A stretch of DNA of 64,000 nt from Sporosarcina koreensis (GTDB taxonomy: Bacteria > Bacillota > Bacilli > Bacillales_A > Planococcaceae), in NCBI RefSeq assembly GCF_000826145.2, contig NZ_LN651337.1:3774-67773 (forward strand). The letters are read 5' to 3'. Made by a program: the position numbers and the translations under genes. The notes below the pieces were generated by a model. The model was given only the letters and a program-made list of their open reading frames with translations. It had not been told where the DNA came from and searched no databases. Positions 34,224-43,023 of this stretch are shown here, piece after piece (the stretch's first letter is position 1; each line of letters begins with the position of its first letter).

Positions 34224-34798
34224 GCCTGGTCCTCGAGAGCGGTCAGCATGCGGAACAGCCAGCTGTACAGCAACTGCAGCGTGTCATTGAACGTCAGTGC
34301 ATCCGAGAATCCTTCCGCGTGATCCAGAGCGATATTCACATCCCACAGACCGTCTTCATTCGAAAACATCATGCTCCGGGTGCCGGGAGCTGTGCCGAGA
34401 TCCTGATCGATATACTGTTTCAGCCACTCTCCGTGCTTTTTTTGCAAACGCAGGCCGAACAGGGCGGTCACTGTGCCGAATACATCATCGGCTTCCAAAG
34501 AGACGCCATCGACCCCGACGGTCTGGAACAGCGGCTCTTCTGCATAGACGTAGCTGCCCGGATGGTCTTTCACCCAGGTGATTGGCCGGCTGCCGATCCC
34601 GTCTTCAGCAGGGGTCTCTTCGTCCGTCTCCTTGTCCGCCGTGACATAGGACGGATTGAACAGTGGAGGCGCCAGGACCTCTGAGCCTGCTGGAAGAAGT
34701 CCCCTCTCCCTGGCGTAAGCGGCCTGCGCTTCCGTCAGCGGTATTCCCTCATCCGTCGTATTCGCTTCTATATAGGCTGTCAGCCAGTTTGATATCAT
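34220..34798 (-). CDS. Conserved hypothetical protein
   Basis: 192-aa soluble protein. I do not recognise its family. It has a helical N-terminus (ISNWLTAYIEA), a Pro-rich acidic middle and a conserved-looking DGLWDVNIALDHAEGF segment near the C-terminus. GGAG is 8 nt before the ATG at 34798. It is translationally coupled to the RNA methyltransferase downstream, so it may act with it. Confidence 0.7.
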   Translation of the reverse strand: MISNWLTAYIEANTTDEGIPLTEAQAAYARERGLLPAGSEVLAPPLFNPSYVTADKETDEETPAEDGIGSRPITWVKDHPGSYVYAEEPLFQTVGVDGVSLEADDVFGTVTALFGLRLQKKHGEWLKQYIDQDLGTAPGTRSMMFSNEDGLWDVNIALDHAEGFSDALTFNDTLQLLYSWLFRMLTALEDQA

Positions 34799-34831
34799 TG
34801 CCACCACTCCTTCAATATTGTCCAGTATACA

Positions 34832-35755
34832 TCATAACGTCTTTTCCGGCAGTTCGACATCATCCGGATACCATGGATTCACATGGATGAGCACTTCCCC
34901 CACGTCCGGATTGGCGTCTTTGATGGCGTTCCGCAGCCGGCTCGTAATATCGTGGCCTTGCTGGATCGACAGGTCGGCAGGGATGCTGAGCCGGATATCG
35001 ACCAACACATAATGCCCGTGTTCACGTGCGCGGAGGCGGTCGATCCGCTTCACTTCCGGGAACTCATGGATGAGCTCACCGAACGCGGCCAGGCGTTCAG
35101 CGCTCACAGTTTTCTCCATCAGGATATCGAGGGCCTCTTTGCCGATATGGATGGCAAGGCGGAAGACGAGCACAGCGACGATCAATCCTGCAACAGGATC
35201 GCCGTACAGCAGGACCGGGATATCAAAGTAGCTGCCGAGCAGGCCGAGTCCGATCCCGATGACAGCGGCCAGCGACGCATACACATCAGCCAGGTGGTCG
35301 TATGCGGTTGCGATCAGCCCTTTGCTGTTCTCTTTCCTGCCGATCCGCATCGTATAGAAATAGAGGGCCTGCTTCCAGATCATCGAAACAACAGCGGTGA
35401 TCAGCGCAAGCAGGCTCGCGGCTGCCGGTGTTTCAAAGATTGCCCTGACTGCTTCCGCAGCGATATAGATGGCTGCCGCCCCCAAAATGAGGCCGACGAG
35501 TGCGGAACTGATGACTTCCGCCTTGCCATGTCCGTACGGATGGTCTTCATCCGGAGGGCGTTTGGAAATCCGCATGGATGTCAGTGCGGCTGCGGAAGCG
35601 ACGACATCCCCGGCATTATGGAAGCCGTCCGCAAGCAGCACGGGACTGCGGAACAGCGATCCGACGATGATCTTCAGGACGGTGAGCGCGATATTGCTGA
35701 TCAGGCTGACCCAGATAGCGATGAGTGAGGGACGGGAATGGGTGGTGTTCGTCAT
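34832..35755 (-). CDS. Cation diffusion facilitator, probably Mn(II)-type exporter
   Basis: 307-aa CDF exporter with six membrane segments and a C-terminal cytoplasmic domain. The TM2 metal site reads LLADGFHNAGD and TM5 TAYDHLADVY. The TM5 pair is D-x3-D rather than the H-x3-D of zinc members, favouring Mn(II) or Fe(II) over zinc. GGAGG is 9 nt before the ATG. A leader with an intrinsic terminator precedes it, implying attenuation control. Confidence 0.88.
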   Translation of the reverse strand: MTNTTHSRPSLIAIWVSLISNIALTVLKIIVGSLFRSPVLLADGFHNAGDVVASAAALTSMRISKRPPDEDHPYGHGKAEVISSALVGLILGAAAIYIAAEAVRAIFETPAAASLLALITAVVSMIWKQALYFYTMRIGRKENSKGLIATAYDHLADVYASLAAVIGIGLGLLGSYFDIPVLLYGDPVAGLIVAVLVFRLAIHIGKEALDILMEKTVSAERLAAFGELIHEFPEVKRIDRLRAREHGHYVLVDIRLSIPADLSIQQGHDITSRLRNAIKDANPDVGEVLIHVNPWYPDDVELPEKTL

Positions 35756-35792
35756 GATCGGATCGCCTCCATTTCACATAGTTGCAGTGGGG

Positions 35793-35825
35793 AAACAAAA
35801 ACCCCTGACACAGGTGTGTCAGGGG
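35793..35825 (-). terminator. Intrinsic terminator inside the CDF leader
   Basis: On the minus strand, stem CCCCTGACAC / GTGTCAGGGG with a 4-nt loop and T-run, located between the promoter and the ribosome-binding site of the cation exporter. Such a position implies conditional termination. Confidence 0.85.
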
Positions 35826-35930
35826 AGTGGGTAGAAAATTTATAAGTTCGGTCAGTATTGGACAATATGGACATAAGGATCACCCGCTTTTCAGTTCTAT
35901 GAGCGTACTGTTTAGTATACCCCAAATCCG
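35826..35930 (-). promoter_or_regulatory. Candidate attenuator/riboswitch leader of the cation exporter
   Basis: A TATACT -10 box lies near 35916-35921 on the minus strand, with TTGTAT 17 nt upstream. About 90 nt of leader before the terminator can form an outer helix AGCGGGT / ACCCACT. I could not match it to the Mn (yybP-ykoY), NiCo, purine or guanidine aptamers by eye. The sensed ligand is unknown. Confidence 0.5.
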
Positions 35931-35967
35931 TGTCCGATACAAATGCACGAGACGGCAAGAGGGAAGT

Positions 35968-35999
35968 TTGCAAAATGGTTAAGATTGAATTATAATTCA
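35968..35999 (+). promoter_or_regulatory. argH promoter with overlapping ARG box
   Basis: TTGCAA (35968-35973), 17-nt spacer, TATAAT (35991-35996). The perfect palindrome TGAATTATAATTCA (35986-35999) matches the ArgR/AhrC operator and covers the -10 box. A second AT-rich half-site follows near 36004-36018. Confidence 0.85.
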
Positions 36000-36036
36000 T
36001 CTTAATTAATAATTATACATAATGGAGGATGGGCAT

Positions 36037-37362
36037 ATGAAATTATGGGGCGGACGTTTCACATCGGAAGAACACGAACTTATGGAGCAGTTCAACACGT
36101 CGCTGCCGATCGACCATCGACTGATTGCAGACGACATCGCAGGCAGCCTTGCACATGTTGCGATGCTGGTACATTGCGATTTGCTGACACCGGAAGAAGG
36201 GGAGACGCTTGCGGATGGCCTGGAGGCGATCCAGGCGGACGTCAATTCCGGAGCTTTGAAAGTCGAAGGCGACTATGAAGACGTCCACTCGTTCGTCGAA
36301 ATGCAATTGACACAGCGGATCGGTGAAGCAGGCAAAAAACTGCATACAGCGCGCAGCCGGAATGATCAAGTGGCGGTCGATATGAGGCTGTACGCGAAAC
36401 GGACAGCAAGGGAAACTGCTGCTGCCCTTCAATCGCTCATCGACTCCCTGCATGCAAAGGGGATGCAACATGATGTCATCATGCCCGGATATACGCATCT
36501 GCAGCGGGCACAGGTCGTCACGTTCAGTCATCATCTCGGCGCGTATGTCCAAATGTTCAAACGGGACAAGAAGAGGATCGAGAATGCGGCTGAACTGATG
36601 GATGAAAACCCGCTCGGCTGCGGGGCGCTCGCCGGCACGACACATACGATCGACAGAACTGTGACGACCGAGCTGCTGCACTTCGCTAAACCCGTGGATA
36701 ATTATATGGACGGTGTCAGTGACCGCGATTTCCTGCTGGAGCTCATGTCGGATTTCTCCATTGCCATGATGCATCTGAGCCGTCTCAGCGAAGAGCTGAT
36801 TTTGTGGAGCAGCCAGGAATTCAAGTTCATCACGATGGCGGATGCCTATTCAACAGGCAGCAGCATCATGCCGCAAAAGAAGAATCCGGACGCCGCTGAA
36901 CTGATCCGCGGAAAGACAGGGAGGGTCTATGGGTCGCTGTTCGCTCTTCTGACGACGCTGAAAGGGCTGCCGCTTGCCTATAACAAAGACATGCAGGAGG
37001 ATAAGGAACAATTCTTCGATGCGGCTGACACCGTCATTGACTGCCTCGGCATCATGGCGCGCATGATCGACACGATGCAGGTGAATGAGCAAAACATGAG
37101 AGGCGCGGTCAAAGCAGGGTTCCTGAATGCGACAGAAGTCGCGGACTATTTCGTCAGCAAAGGGGTGCCGTTCCGGGATGCCCACAGTATCGTCGGCCGC
37201 CTGATCTTGTATTGCGAGCAGGAAGGCAAGGGGATCGAAGACCTGACAGCTGCCGAACTGCAGCAGTTCAGCAGCACAATCGGGGAAGACCTTTTCGCCT
37301 ATATCGATTATGATGCGATCATCGGAAAAGGGACGAAGAAAGCGATGAAAGCCAACAACTGA
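36037..37362 (+). CDS. argH: Argininosuccinate lyase
   Basis: 441-aa enzyme splitting argininosuccinate to arginine and fumarate. Fumarase/aspartase-superfamily markers: HTARSRNDQVA near residue 110, TRLQRAQ-type GYTHLQRAQ and the signature GSSIMPQKKNPD. The ATG at 36037 follows GGAGG by 8 nt; the earlier ATG at 36022 has no site. argG, its usual partner, is not adjacent; upstream is the divergent cation exporter. An ARG box covers its promoter. Confidence 0.96.
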   Translation: MKLWGGRFTSEEHELMEQFNTSLPIDHRLIADDIAGSLAHVAMLVHCDLLTPEEGETLADGLEAIQADVNSGALKVEGDYEDVHSFVEMQLTQRIGEAGKKLHTARSRNDQVAVDMRLYAKRTARETAAALQSLIDSLHAKGMQHDVIMPGYTHLQRAQVVTFSHHLGAYVQMFKRDKKRIENAAELMDENPLGCGALAGTTHTIDRTVTTELLHFAKPVDNYMDGVSDRDFLLELMSDFSIAMMHLSRLSEELILWSSQEFKFITMADAYSTGSSIMPQKKNPDAAELIRGKTGRVYGSLFALLTTLKGLPLAYNKDMQEDKEQFFDAADTVIDCLGIMARMIDTMQVNEQNMRGAVKAGFLNATEVADYFVSKGVPFRDAHSIVGRLILYCEQEGKGIEDLTAAELQQFSSTIGEDLFAYIDYDAIIGKGTKKAMKANN

Positions 37363-37368
37363 TTTGAA

Positions 37369-37424
37369 AAAACAGGCTGTACGGAATTAACCGGTATGCA
37401 CCGGTCGTTCCGACAGCCTGTTTT
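37369..37424. terminator. Bidirectional terminator
   Basis: Stem AACAGGCTGT-CGGAA / TTCCG-ACAGCCTGTT with A- and T-runs between argH and fabI. Confidence 0.83.
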
Positions 37425-37441
37425 CTACTAGTTACCGTCAA

Positions 37442-38224
37442 TCAGCCCATGATGTTATAGCCGGCATCGACATAGACGACTTCACCTGTCACACCGCTCG
37501 ACAGATCGCTGAGCATGACCATGCTCATCTTCGCGACCTCTTCCAGTGTGATATTCCGGCGAAGCGGCGCTTTTTCCTCGATTTGGTGGAGGATCGTATT
37601 GAACGAAGGAACGCCTTTTGCGGACAGTGTACGGACAGCGCCCGCCGAAACCGCATTCACACGGATCTTCTCTTTCCCAAGATCATTGGCCAGATAGCGC
37701 ATCGATGATTCGAGTGCCGCTTTTGCGACCCCCATCACGTTATAGCCATCCAGCACACGTTCTGCGCCCAGATAGCTCATCGTGATGATCGACCCGCCTT
37801 CTGTCATATACGGACGTGCTTCCCGGGCTGTCGCGACGAGGGAGTAGGCGCTTGTGTCCTGGGCGAACGCATAACCGTCCCGTGATGTCTCGACGAAATC
37901 GTTGTGCAGGTCCTCTGCGTTAGCGAATGCGACAGAATGGACAACGCCGTGGATGACGCCGACTTCCTCGCCGATCTTCTTGAACGCGGCACGAATGCTT
38001 TCATCCTCATTCACGTCACATTCCGCAACGAGCCGTGCATTCCGGCCGTTCTTCTCCAGCGCTTTCTCGAGCTTGGCGAGCGACCGTTCTTTCCGGTACG
38101 TGAAGATCACGTTCGCACCGACGTCGAACAGTACGGATGAAATTCCCCATGCAAGGCTCCGTTCATTGGCAACCCCCATGACGACAATATTTTTCCCTTT
38201 CAAGTTCAGCAATTCATCAAGCAT
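37442..38224 (-). CDS. fabI: Enoyl-ACP reductase (NADH)
   Basis: 260-aa short-chain dehydrogenase of the FabI type, reducing enoyl-ACP in each cycle of fatty acid synthesis. Visible are the N-terminal cofactor segment MGVANERSLAWG, the YNVMGVAKAALE active-site Y-x6-K and TMSYLGAER. GAGGGGG precedes the ATG. A FapR-type operator lies upstream. Confidence 0.95.
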   Translation of the reverse strand: MLDELLNLKGKNIVVMGVANERSLAWGISSVLFDVGANVIFTYRKERSLAKLEKALEKNGRNARLVAECDVNEDESIRAAFKKIGEEVGVIHGVVHSVAFANAEDLHNDFVETSRDGYAFAQDTSAYSLVATAREARPYMTEGGSIITMSYLGAERVLDGYNVMGVAKAALESSMRYLANDLGKEKIRVNAVSAGAVRTLSAKGVPSFNTILHQIEEKAPLRRNITLEEVAKMSMVMLSDLSSGVTGEVVYVDAGYNIMG

Positions 38225-38271
38225 GTGATATCCCCCTCAGCAGGTTTTCTTTTACAATTAGCAGTCCGTCT

Positions 38272-38297
38272 CAATACCAGGTACCAAAACGATTATA
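38272..38297 (-). promoter_or_regulatory. fabI promoter with FapR-type operator
   Basis: The minus strand has TATAAT (38297-38292), followed within 5 nt by TTGGTACCTGGTATTG (38287-38272). That resembles the FapR palindrome TTAGTACCTAGTCTTAA at its TACCTNGT core. It covers the expected start of transcription. Confidence 0.7.
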
Positions 38298-38385
38298 GCA
38301 TAGTTTGTTTTTACAGTTCCATCACCAGTATGGAATCCGCCGGAAAGCAGATACTACGCTAAAAGGAAGAGACAGGAGTGTTGAA

Positions 38386-38793
38386 ATGATTGAACTGACA
38401 ACGGGACTTGAAGGACGCAAGACTAATTATGGCAGCATCCGGCACCGGCTGGAAGAGGCCGGCTATCATCTTGGCGGCAACTGGGACTATGACAGCGGGT
38501 TTTTTGACAGGGTGCTCAACAGGGAAGGAGGGGAGACGATCTACGTCCGGGCGCCGTTCCGGGTGGTTGCGGGAATTCTGGATGAGGATCATGCGGCTCT
38601 CCTCTTTGCGAAACCGTTCCTCATCAAGCATGTCGTCAACGTCGGTTTTGAGTCCGATGAGAGCTCATTGCTGACAGCCACCTTCAACCAGTTCCAGGAA
38701 CCGGTCGATAAGGACGGCCGTATTGCGGACAAACGGAAATGGGAGGAAATCGGCACAAGGGAAATCAACAGGCTCCTAGAAATCATGCGGTGA
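38386..38793 (+). CDS. yugN: YugN-like protein
   Basis: 135-aa soluble protein with the look of the YugN-like family (short start MIELTTGLEG, NWDYDSGFFD, and a Phe/Val-rich middle). Its function is unknown. GGAG is about 9 nt before the ATG at 38386; the frame runs upstream to 38305 without a site. Confidence 0.75.
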   Translation: MIELTTGLEGRKTNYGSIRHRLEEAGYHLGGNWDYDSGFFDRVLNREGGETIYVRAPFRVVAGILDEDHAALLFAKPFLIKHVVNVGFESDESSLLTATFNQFQEPVDKDGRIADKRKWEEIGTREINRLLEIMR

Positions 38794-38881
38794 AATAATT
38801 CAGTTTCCTGACTGAAATAGTCTATACAGAACCGGGTAACTCGTGTACCTTTAAGGTATCAACTGGTTCAGGAGGCTGTAC

Positions 38882-40435
38882 ATGGTTAAAAAACTGCTTT
38901 TCCCCATACTGCTTGCCGCCCTTTTTTTCTCTGTGACATATGATGCATCTGCCGCCGGAGTCTACAGCGACGTGGGCGACCAATACGCGGCCAAAGCCGA
39001 ATTGGAGTTTCTCGCGGAACGGGGTATCACAGCTTCAGGTCCGAACGTCGCTTTCGGCGTCAACAAGTCCATCACCAGACTTGACGCTGCTGAAATGCTC
39101 GTGAAGGCACGGGACCTTCCGACTTCCGGCAGACCGGATCCGAAACTCGCCGATGTGAAGAAAGGGATGCCGGGGTACGGCATCATAGCAGCCGTCGCCG
39201 ATGAAGGGATCATGGTCGGCAGTCTGCAGGGGAAATTCAATCCCCGGGCTTATCTGACGCGTGCCGAGATGGCTGCCATCCTCGTGCGTGCGTTCGACCT
39301 GAAGACAGGACAGGGCCAGACAGGCTTTGCATTCACAGACGTGAATCAGAAAAGCTTTGCAGCCCCGTCCATCGGGATCCTGTTCGCGAACAATATTACG
39401 TTCGGCTATCCGGACCACACGTTCAAGCCGGAAATGACATTGACCCGGGCCCATTTCGGAATCTTCCTCGCCCGGATCCTGGAGCCGGACTTCCGTGAAG
39501 TGCTCACGTGTTTCGCGCCGGTCAGCAAGAAGACCTACCATGTCAGCACGCCGGTGACGACTTTGTGGAAAGCCCCGAATCTTGCACGCACCGTCGACCG
39601 GCCGGCCACAGGGGATCCTGCCGATATGGCGAAATGGACGAAGTCGATGACGATTCCGCAGAAGCAGTGGCTCGTCGGGAAGACGGAAACACAGGCCCTG
39701 TACGGACAGGAAGTCGAAGTTCTGAAGACATCCGGAAAGTGGATGCAGATTGCAGTGAAAGACCAGTACTCGCCGAAGAACAAGGCAGGCTATCCGGGAT
39801 GGGTGCCGGCAGCACACGTGAAGGCAAGCTATGCCGATTACGATGGATGTGCAAAAGCGGTTGTCAGCTCACCGACAGCCAAGCTTTATACTTCTGCAGC
39901 ATCAGGACAGCCGTTCATGACGATCAGTTTCAATACGGAGCTGCCGGTGATTGACAGTTCGTCCGGCTGGGTCAAAGTGCAGACACCTGTCGATGGTGCA
40001 ATGTATCTCCGCCAGACGGACGTGAAAGTGAAGAAGCCGGGGGAAGCCGTTCCGAAGCCATCCCAGAAAGATATCCTTGCGACTGCGAAGAAATTCAACG
40101 GACTGCCGTACTTGTGGGCAGGCACTTCCGGCTTTGGCCTGGACTGCTCCGGGTTCACCTATTCGGTCTACCGTCAGCACGGAATCGAGCTGCCGCGGGA
40201 TGCCAGCGTCCAGGCAGTGCATGGGACGGCAGTAGCGAAAAACCGCCTGCAGCCGGGGGATCTCCTCTTCTTTGCACATAACAGAGGGCAGGGCAGTGTC
40301 CATCATGTCGGGATGTATATCGGTGACGGGAAAATGATCCACTCGCCAAATCCGAAACGGACTGTCGAAATCATGCCGATCACAGCTGAACCGTATAACA
40401 GGGAATATGCCGGTGCACGCCGATACCTCAGGTGA
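38882..40435 (+). CDS. Secreted SLH - SH3 - NlpC/P60 cell-wall hydrolase
   Basis: 517 aa. A signal peptide (1-24, cut after DASA) is followed by three S-layer homology repeats (about 25-200; YSDVGDQYAAKAE, ITRLDAAEML, FGYPDHTFKPEMTLTRAH), SH3-like segments (about 220-385) and an NlpC/P60 peptidase (about 395-517). That domain has the catalytic Cys in LDCSGFTYS and His in HHVGMYIGDG. The SLH part should hold it on the wall polymer, where the peptidase cuts peptidoglycan stem peptides. AGGAGG is upstream of the ATG. Confidence 0.93.
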   Translation: MVKKLLFPILLAALFFSVTYDASAAGVYSDVGDQYAAKAELEFLAERGITASGPNVAFGVNKSITRLDAAEMLVKARDLPTSGRPDPKLADVKKGMPGYGIIAAVADEGIMVGSLQGKFNPRAYLTRAEMAAILVRAFDLKTGQGQTGFAFTDVNQKSFAAPSIGILFANNITFGYPDHTFKPEMTLTRAHFGIFLARILEPDFREVLTCFAPVSKKTYHVSTPVTTLWKAPNLARTVDRPATGDPADMAKWTKSMTIPQKQWLVGKTETQALYGQEVEVLKTSGKWMQIAVKDQYSPKNKAGYPGWVPAAHVKASYADYDGCAKAVVSSPTAKLYTSAASGQPFMTISFNTELPVIDSSSGWVKVQTPVDGAMYLRQTDVKVKKPGEAVPKPSQKDILATAKKFNGLPYLWAGTSGFGLDCSGFTYSVYRQHGIELPRDASVQAVHGTAVAKNRLQPGDLLFFAHNRGQGSVHHVGMYIGDGKMIHSPNPKRTVEIMPITAEPYNREYAGARRYLR

Positions 40436-40437
40436 TG

Positions 40438-40481
40438 AAAAAGGAACAGACCATGCCGCCGGCATGGTCTGTTCCTTTTTT
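40438..40481. terminator. Bidirectional terminator
   Basis: Stem AAGGAACAGACCATGCCG / CGGCATGGTCTGTTCCTT with A- and T-runs between convergent genes. Confidence 0.9.
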
Positions 40482-40954
40482 CATTTCAGTATGTCGTTAT
40501 AGAGCATGCCGTCATCGACGAGCGAGATGACTTTCAGCCGGTTCTCTTTTTTCACGAAGATACTCTTCACTTTCTTTTCTCCATTTTCGTCTTCATACAG
40601 AATGACACGGGTGCCGGGATTATCGGTTTCCACGATCCCTTTCAGGCCATCGATGTCCGCTGTTTCCTTGACCGTGCTGTATTCCTCGAAGTCTGCAAGC
40701 GCCGGGTCATCCACGGAAGTTTCAGCTTCGCCGCTCTCGACCGCCTGATCGGAATCCCCATCTGTTCCTTCCATTTCCGCTTCTTCGGAAGCCTGCTGTT
40801 CTGCATCAGCTTCACTGTCCGGCGGAGTATTCACTGAGTTATCCTCCAGCGAGGAAGTCTGGTCATCCGCTGTGTCAGGCTCCTCGGTGTCCTGATTGTC
40901 TGAGCATCCCGCCAGCAGGACCCCCATCGCTCCAAGCAATAGAAACTTTTTCAT
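40481..40954 (-). CDS. Acidic lipoprotein of unknown function
   Basis: 157-aa lipoprotein: signal with lipobox LLAGCS, then a long Asp/Glu/Ser/Ala-rich linker (about 25-85), then a small folded domain (KGIVETDNPG...VKKENRLKVISLVDDG). GGGAGG precedes the ATG at 40954. No family recognised. The acidic linker would hold the C-terminal domain away from the membrane. Confidence 0.8.
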   Translation of the reverse strand: MKKFLLLGAMGVLLAGCSDNQDTEEPDTADDQTSSLEDNSVNTPPDSEADAEQQASEEAEMEGTDGDSDQAVESGEAETSVDDPALADFEEYSTVKETADIDGLKGIVETDNPGTRVILYEDENGEKKVKSIFVKKENRLKVISLVDDGMLYNDILK

Positions 40955-41070
40955 AGGTGCTGCCTCCCAGATGTTTTTACAGTGAGTCATTGTATGGGAA
41001 ATAGTATTCCATAACAAACAATTGACCTCCATTCTTTGCTGTACCAGCTTTTCAGATAATAATCCTTTCT

Positions 41071-41101
41071 AATTTGCTGAATGTTTGTTACGCTCTACAA
41101 T
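41071..41101 (+). promoter_or_regulatory. Candidate promoter and CodY-like site of brnQ
   Basis: AATTTGCTGAATGTT (41071-41085) differs at three positions from the CodY motif AATTTTCWGAAAATT. It overlaps a TTGCTG (41074-41079), 16-nt spacer, TACAAT (41096-41101) promoter. Confidence 0.4.
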
Positions 41102-41157
41102 GAGAAAAGTTTGTTTAATCCGTTTATTTCCATGTACTATGAGGAGTTGTACAAGCA

Positions 41158-42477
41158 TTGACAATTAAAAAGAATTTCATCATCGGTTTCATGCTCTTTG
41201 CACTGTTCCTGGGAGCAGGGAATATCATTTTCCCGCCAAAACTCGGACAACTGGCAGGGACGGACCTCGCCATTGCGATGTTCGGTTTCCTGATTACCGG
41301 AGTCGGCCTGCCGCTGCTGGCGGTCATCGCGATCGCACATGCCGGCGGAGATCTGAGGTCGATTGCAGACCGGGTCCATCCGGTATTCGGCATCATTTTC
41401 ACGACAATTGTCTATTTGGCGATCGGTCCGTTCTTCGGAATTCCACGGACGGCTACGGTTTCCTATGAAATCGGCATGGCACCCTTCCTCCCGGAAACAC
41501 TTGCAAGCGCACAATGGCCGCTCGTCCTGTTCAGTATCGTGTTTTTCGCTATCACGATCGGGCTGGCGCTGAATCCGGCCAAACTCGTCGATCGGATCGG
41601 TAAGTTCCTCACGCCTGTCCTGTTCGCCGTCATCGCGCTGCTCGCCATCAAAAGCTTTCTGACGCCTGTTGGAACGATCATGTCTCCGGATGAAGTGTTC
41701 GGTGCCCATCCGTTCTTTAAAAGTTTCGTGGAAGGGTATTTGACGATGGATGTCATCGCGGCGCTCATCTTCGGAAGTGTAATAACTGTGGCAATCCATG
41801 CGGAAGGTGTGACGACATCGAAAGGTCTGCTGAAATCCATGATCATCGCAGGCGGCGTCGCAGCCGCAGGTCTGAGTTTCGTATACATATCGCTCGGCTT
41901 TATCGGCGCTTCCAGTATGGAAGTGCTCGGTGCCCAGGAAAACGGGGGGATCATCCTCTCCCTGGCATCTGAACTGCTTTACGGATCACTCGGGCCGATC
42001 ATCCTGGCGGTCACGATCCTGTTCGCCTGTCTCACAACATCGGTCGGTCTCGTATCGGCGTGTGCGCAGTTCTTCTCTAAAGCATTTCCATCATTGCCAT
42101 ATAAGTCGTTTGTCGTCCTGTTTTCCGTATTCAGTGCGCTTGTCGCGAATGTCGGACTGACACAGCTCATCTCGCTGTCACTGCCGGTTCTGCTGATGAT
42201 CTATCCGCTTGCAATCGTTCTGATGCTGCTGTCGTTCGTCGACAGAGCATTCGGCAGACGGCCGGTCGTCTATGCACTCGCATTAACGGGAACTGCCCTG
42301 GTCAGCATTTTCGACGGGCTGGCTGGCGGCGGTATCGTCATCGAACCGGCTTTGGATGTTCTCGGACATCTTCCGCTTCATGAGCAGCAGATCGGCTGGC
42401 TGATCCCGGCGATTGCCGGTGCGCTGATCGGCTGGGTGATTGTTTTGGCGACACCGGGCCGCAATAAGGCAGTGTGA
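41158..42477 (+). CDS. brnQ: Branched-chain amino acid carrier BrnQ
   Basis: 439-aa, 12-segment LIVCS-family carrier that imports Leu, Ile and Val with a cation. It has the N-terminal LFLGAGNIIFPP motif, IGPFFGIPRTATVSYE, and GVTTSKGL. The start is TTG at 41158, 11 nt after GAGGAG; no ATG fits. A CodY-like site upstream fits nutritional control of branched-chain uptake. Confidence 0.94.
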   Translation: MTIKKNFIIGFMLFALFLGAGNIIFPPKLGQLAGTDLAIAMFGFLITGVGLPLLAVIAIAHAGGDLRSIADRVHPVFGIIFTTIVYLAIGPFFGIPRTATVSYEIGMAPFLPETLASAQWPLVLFSIVFFAITIGLALNPAKLVDRIGKFLTPVLFAVIALLAIKSFLTPVGTIMSPDEVFGAHPFFKSFVEGYLTMDVIAALIFGSVITVAIHAEGVTTSKGLLKSMIIAGGVAAAGLSFVYISLGFIGASSMEVLGAQENGGIILSLASELLYGSLGPIILAVTILFACLTTSVGLVSACAQFFSKAFPSLPYKSFVVLFSVFSALVANVGLTQLISLSLPVLLMIYPLAIVLMLLSFVDRAFGRRPVVYALALTGTALVSIFDGLAGGGIVIEPALDVLGHLPLHEQQIGWLIPAIAGALIGWVIVLATPGRNKAV

Positions 42478-42497
42478 CGCTGGGGAAGCCTTTCCAG

Positions 42498-42523
42498 GTT
42501 TAGTGAACTCCTATAGAAGGAAT
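42498..42523 (+). promoter_or_regulatory. Candidate SigB promoter
   Basis: GTTTAG (42498-42503), 14-nt spacer, AGGAAT (42518-42523), 35 nt before the ydaG-like gene. The same GTTTAG half occurs before dps and catalase. Confidence 0.55.
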
Positions 42524-42557
42524 ACTGGGAGTAGCTGATCGAAAAGGAGAGGGTACC

Positions 42558-42974
42558 ATGAATACAAAAGAAACTGCGCAGAAAATCCTGGAGAACAGTC
42601 ATGTCGGCACGATGGCGACCGTACAGGCAGGAAAGCCATTCAGCCGGTATATGACATTCTTCTCCGAAAACTTTACGATGTACACAGCGACATCGAAAAA
42701 AACTGAGAAAGTGGACGAACTGGAGAGCAATCCGAATACGCATATCCTGCTCGGCTACCAAGACGAAGGATATGGCGATGCGTATCTTGAAATCGCAGGG
42801 ACCGTCACGATCTCGGACGATAAAGGACTGCGTGAGAAAGTCTGGAACGATCATATGAAGCCATGGTTCGAAGGTCCGGATGACCCGGACTTGGTCATCT
42901 TGAAAGTGATTCCCGATGAGATCCGTCTGATGAACAAAAAAGGCGAGCCGCCGCAAACAATCGACTTCAACTGA
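42558..42974 (+). CDS. ydaG: General stress protein, FMN-binding pyridoxamine oxidase-like (YdaG-like)
   Basis: 138-aa split-barrel flavin-binding protein. The pattern HVGTMATVQAGKPFSRYMTFF and the later GDAYLEIAGTV fit the general stress protein 26 family. It likely binds FMN or F420-like cofactors; the substrate is unknown. AAGGAGAGGG precedes the ATG. A SigB-type promoter upstream agrees with the family's stress control in Bacillus subtilis. Confidence 0.85.
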   Translation: MNTKETAQKILENSHVGTMATVQAGKPFSRYMTFFSENFTMYTATSKKTEKVDELESNPNTHILLGYQDEGYGDAYLEIAGTVTISDDKGLREKVWNDHMKPWFEGPDDPDLVILKVIPDEIRLMNKKGEPPQTIDFN

Positions 42975-43023
42975 AAAAACTGTCCTGCGCCTTTGAAATC
43001 GGGCCTGCAGGACAGTTTTTTTC
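42965..43023. terminator. Bidirectional terminator
   Basis: Stem AAACTGTCCTGC / GCAGGACAGTTT with A- and T-runs and a large loop between convergent genes. Confidence 0.85.

Noticed and set aside
35826-35930. yybP-ykoY manganese riboswitch
   Set aside because: The conserved loop sequences could not be found, so only an unassigned attenuator is claimed.
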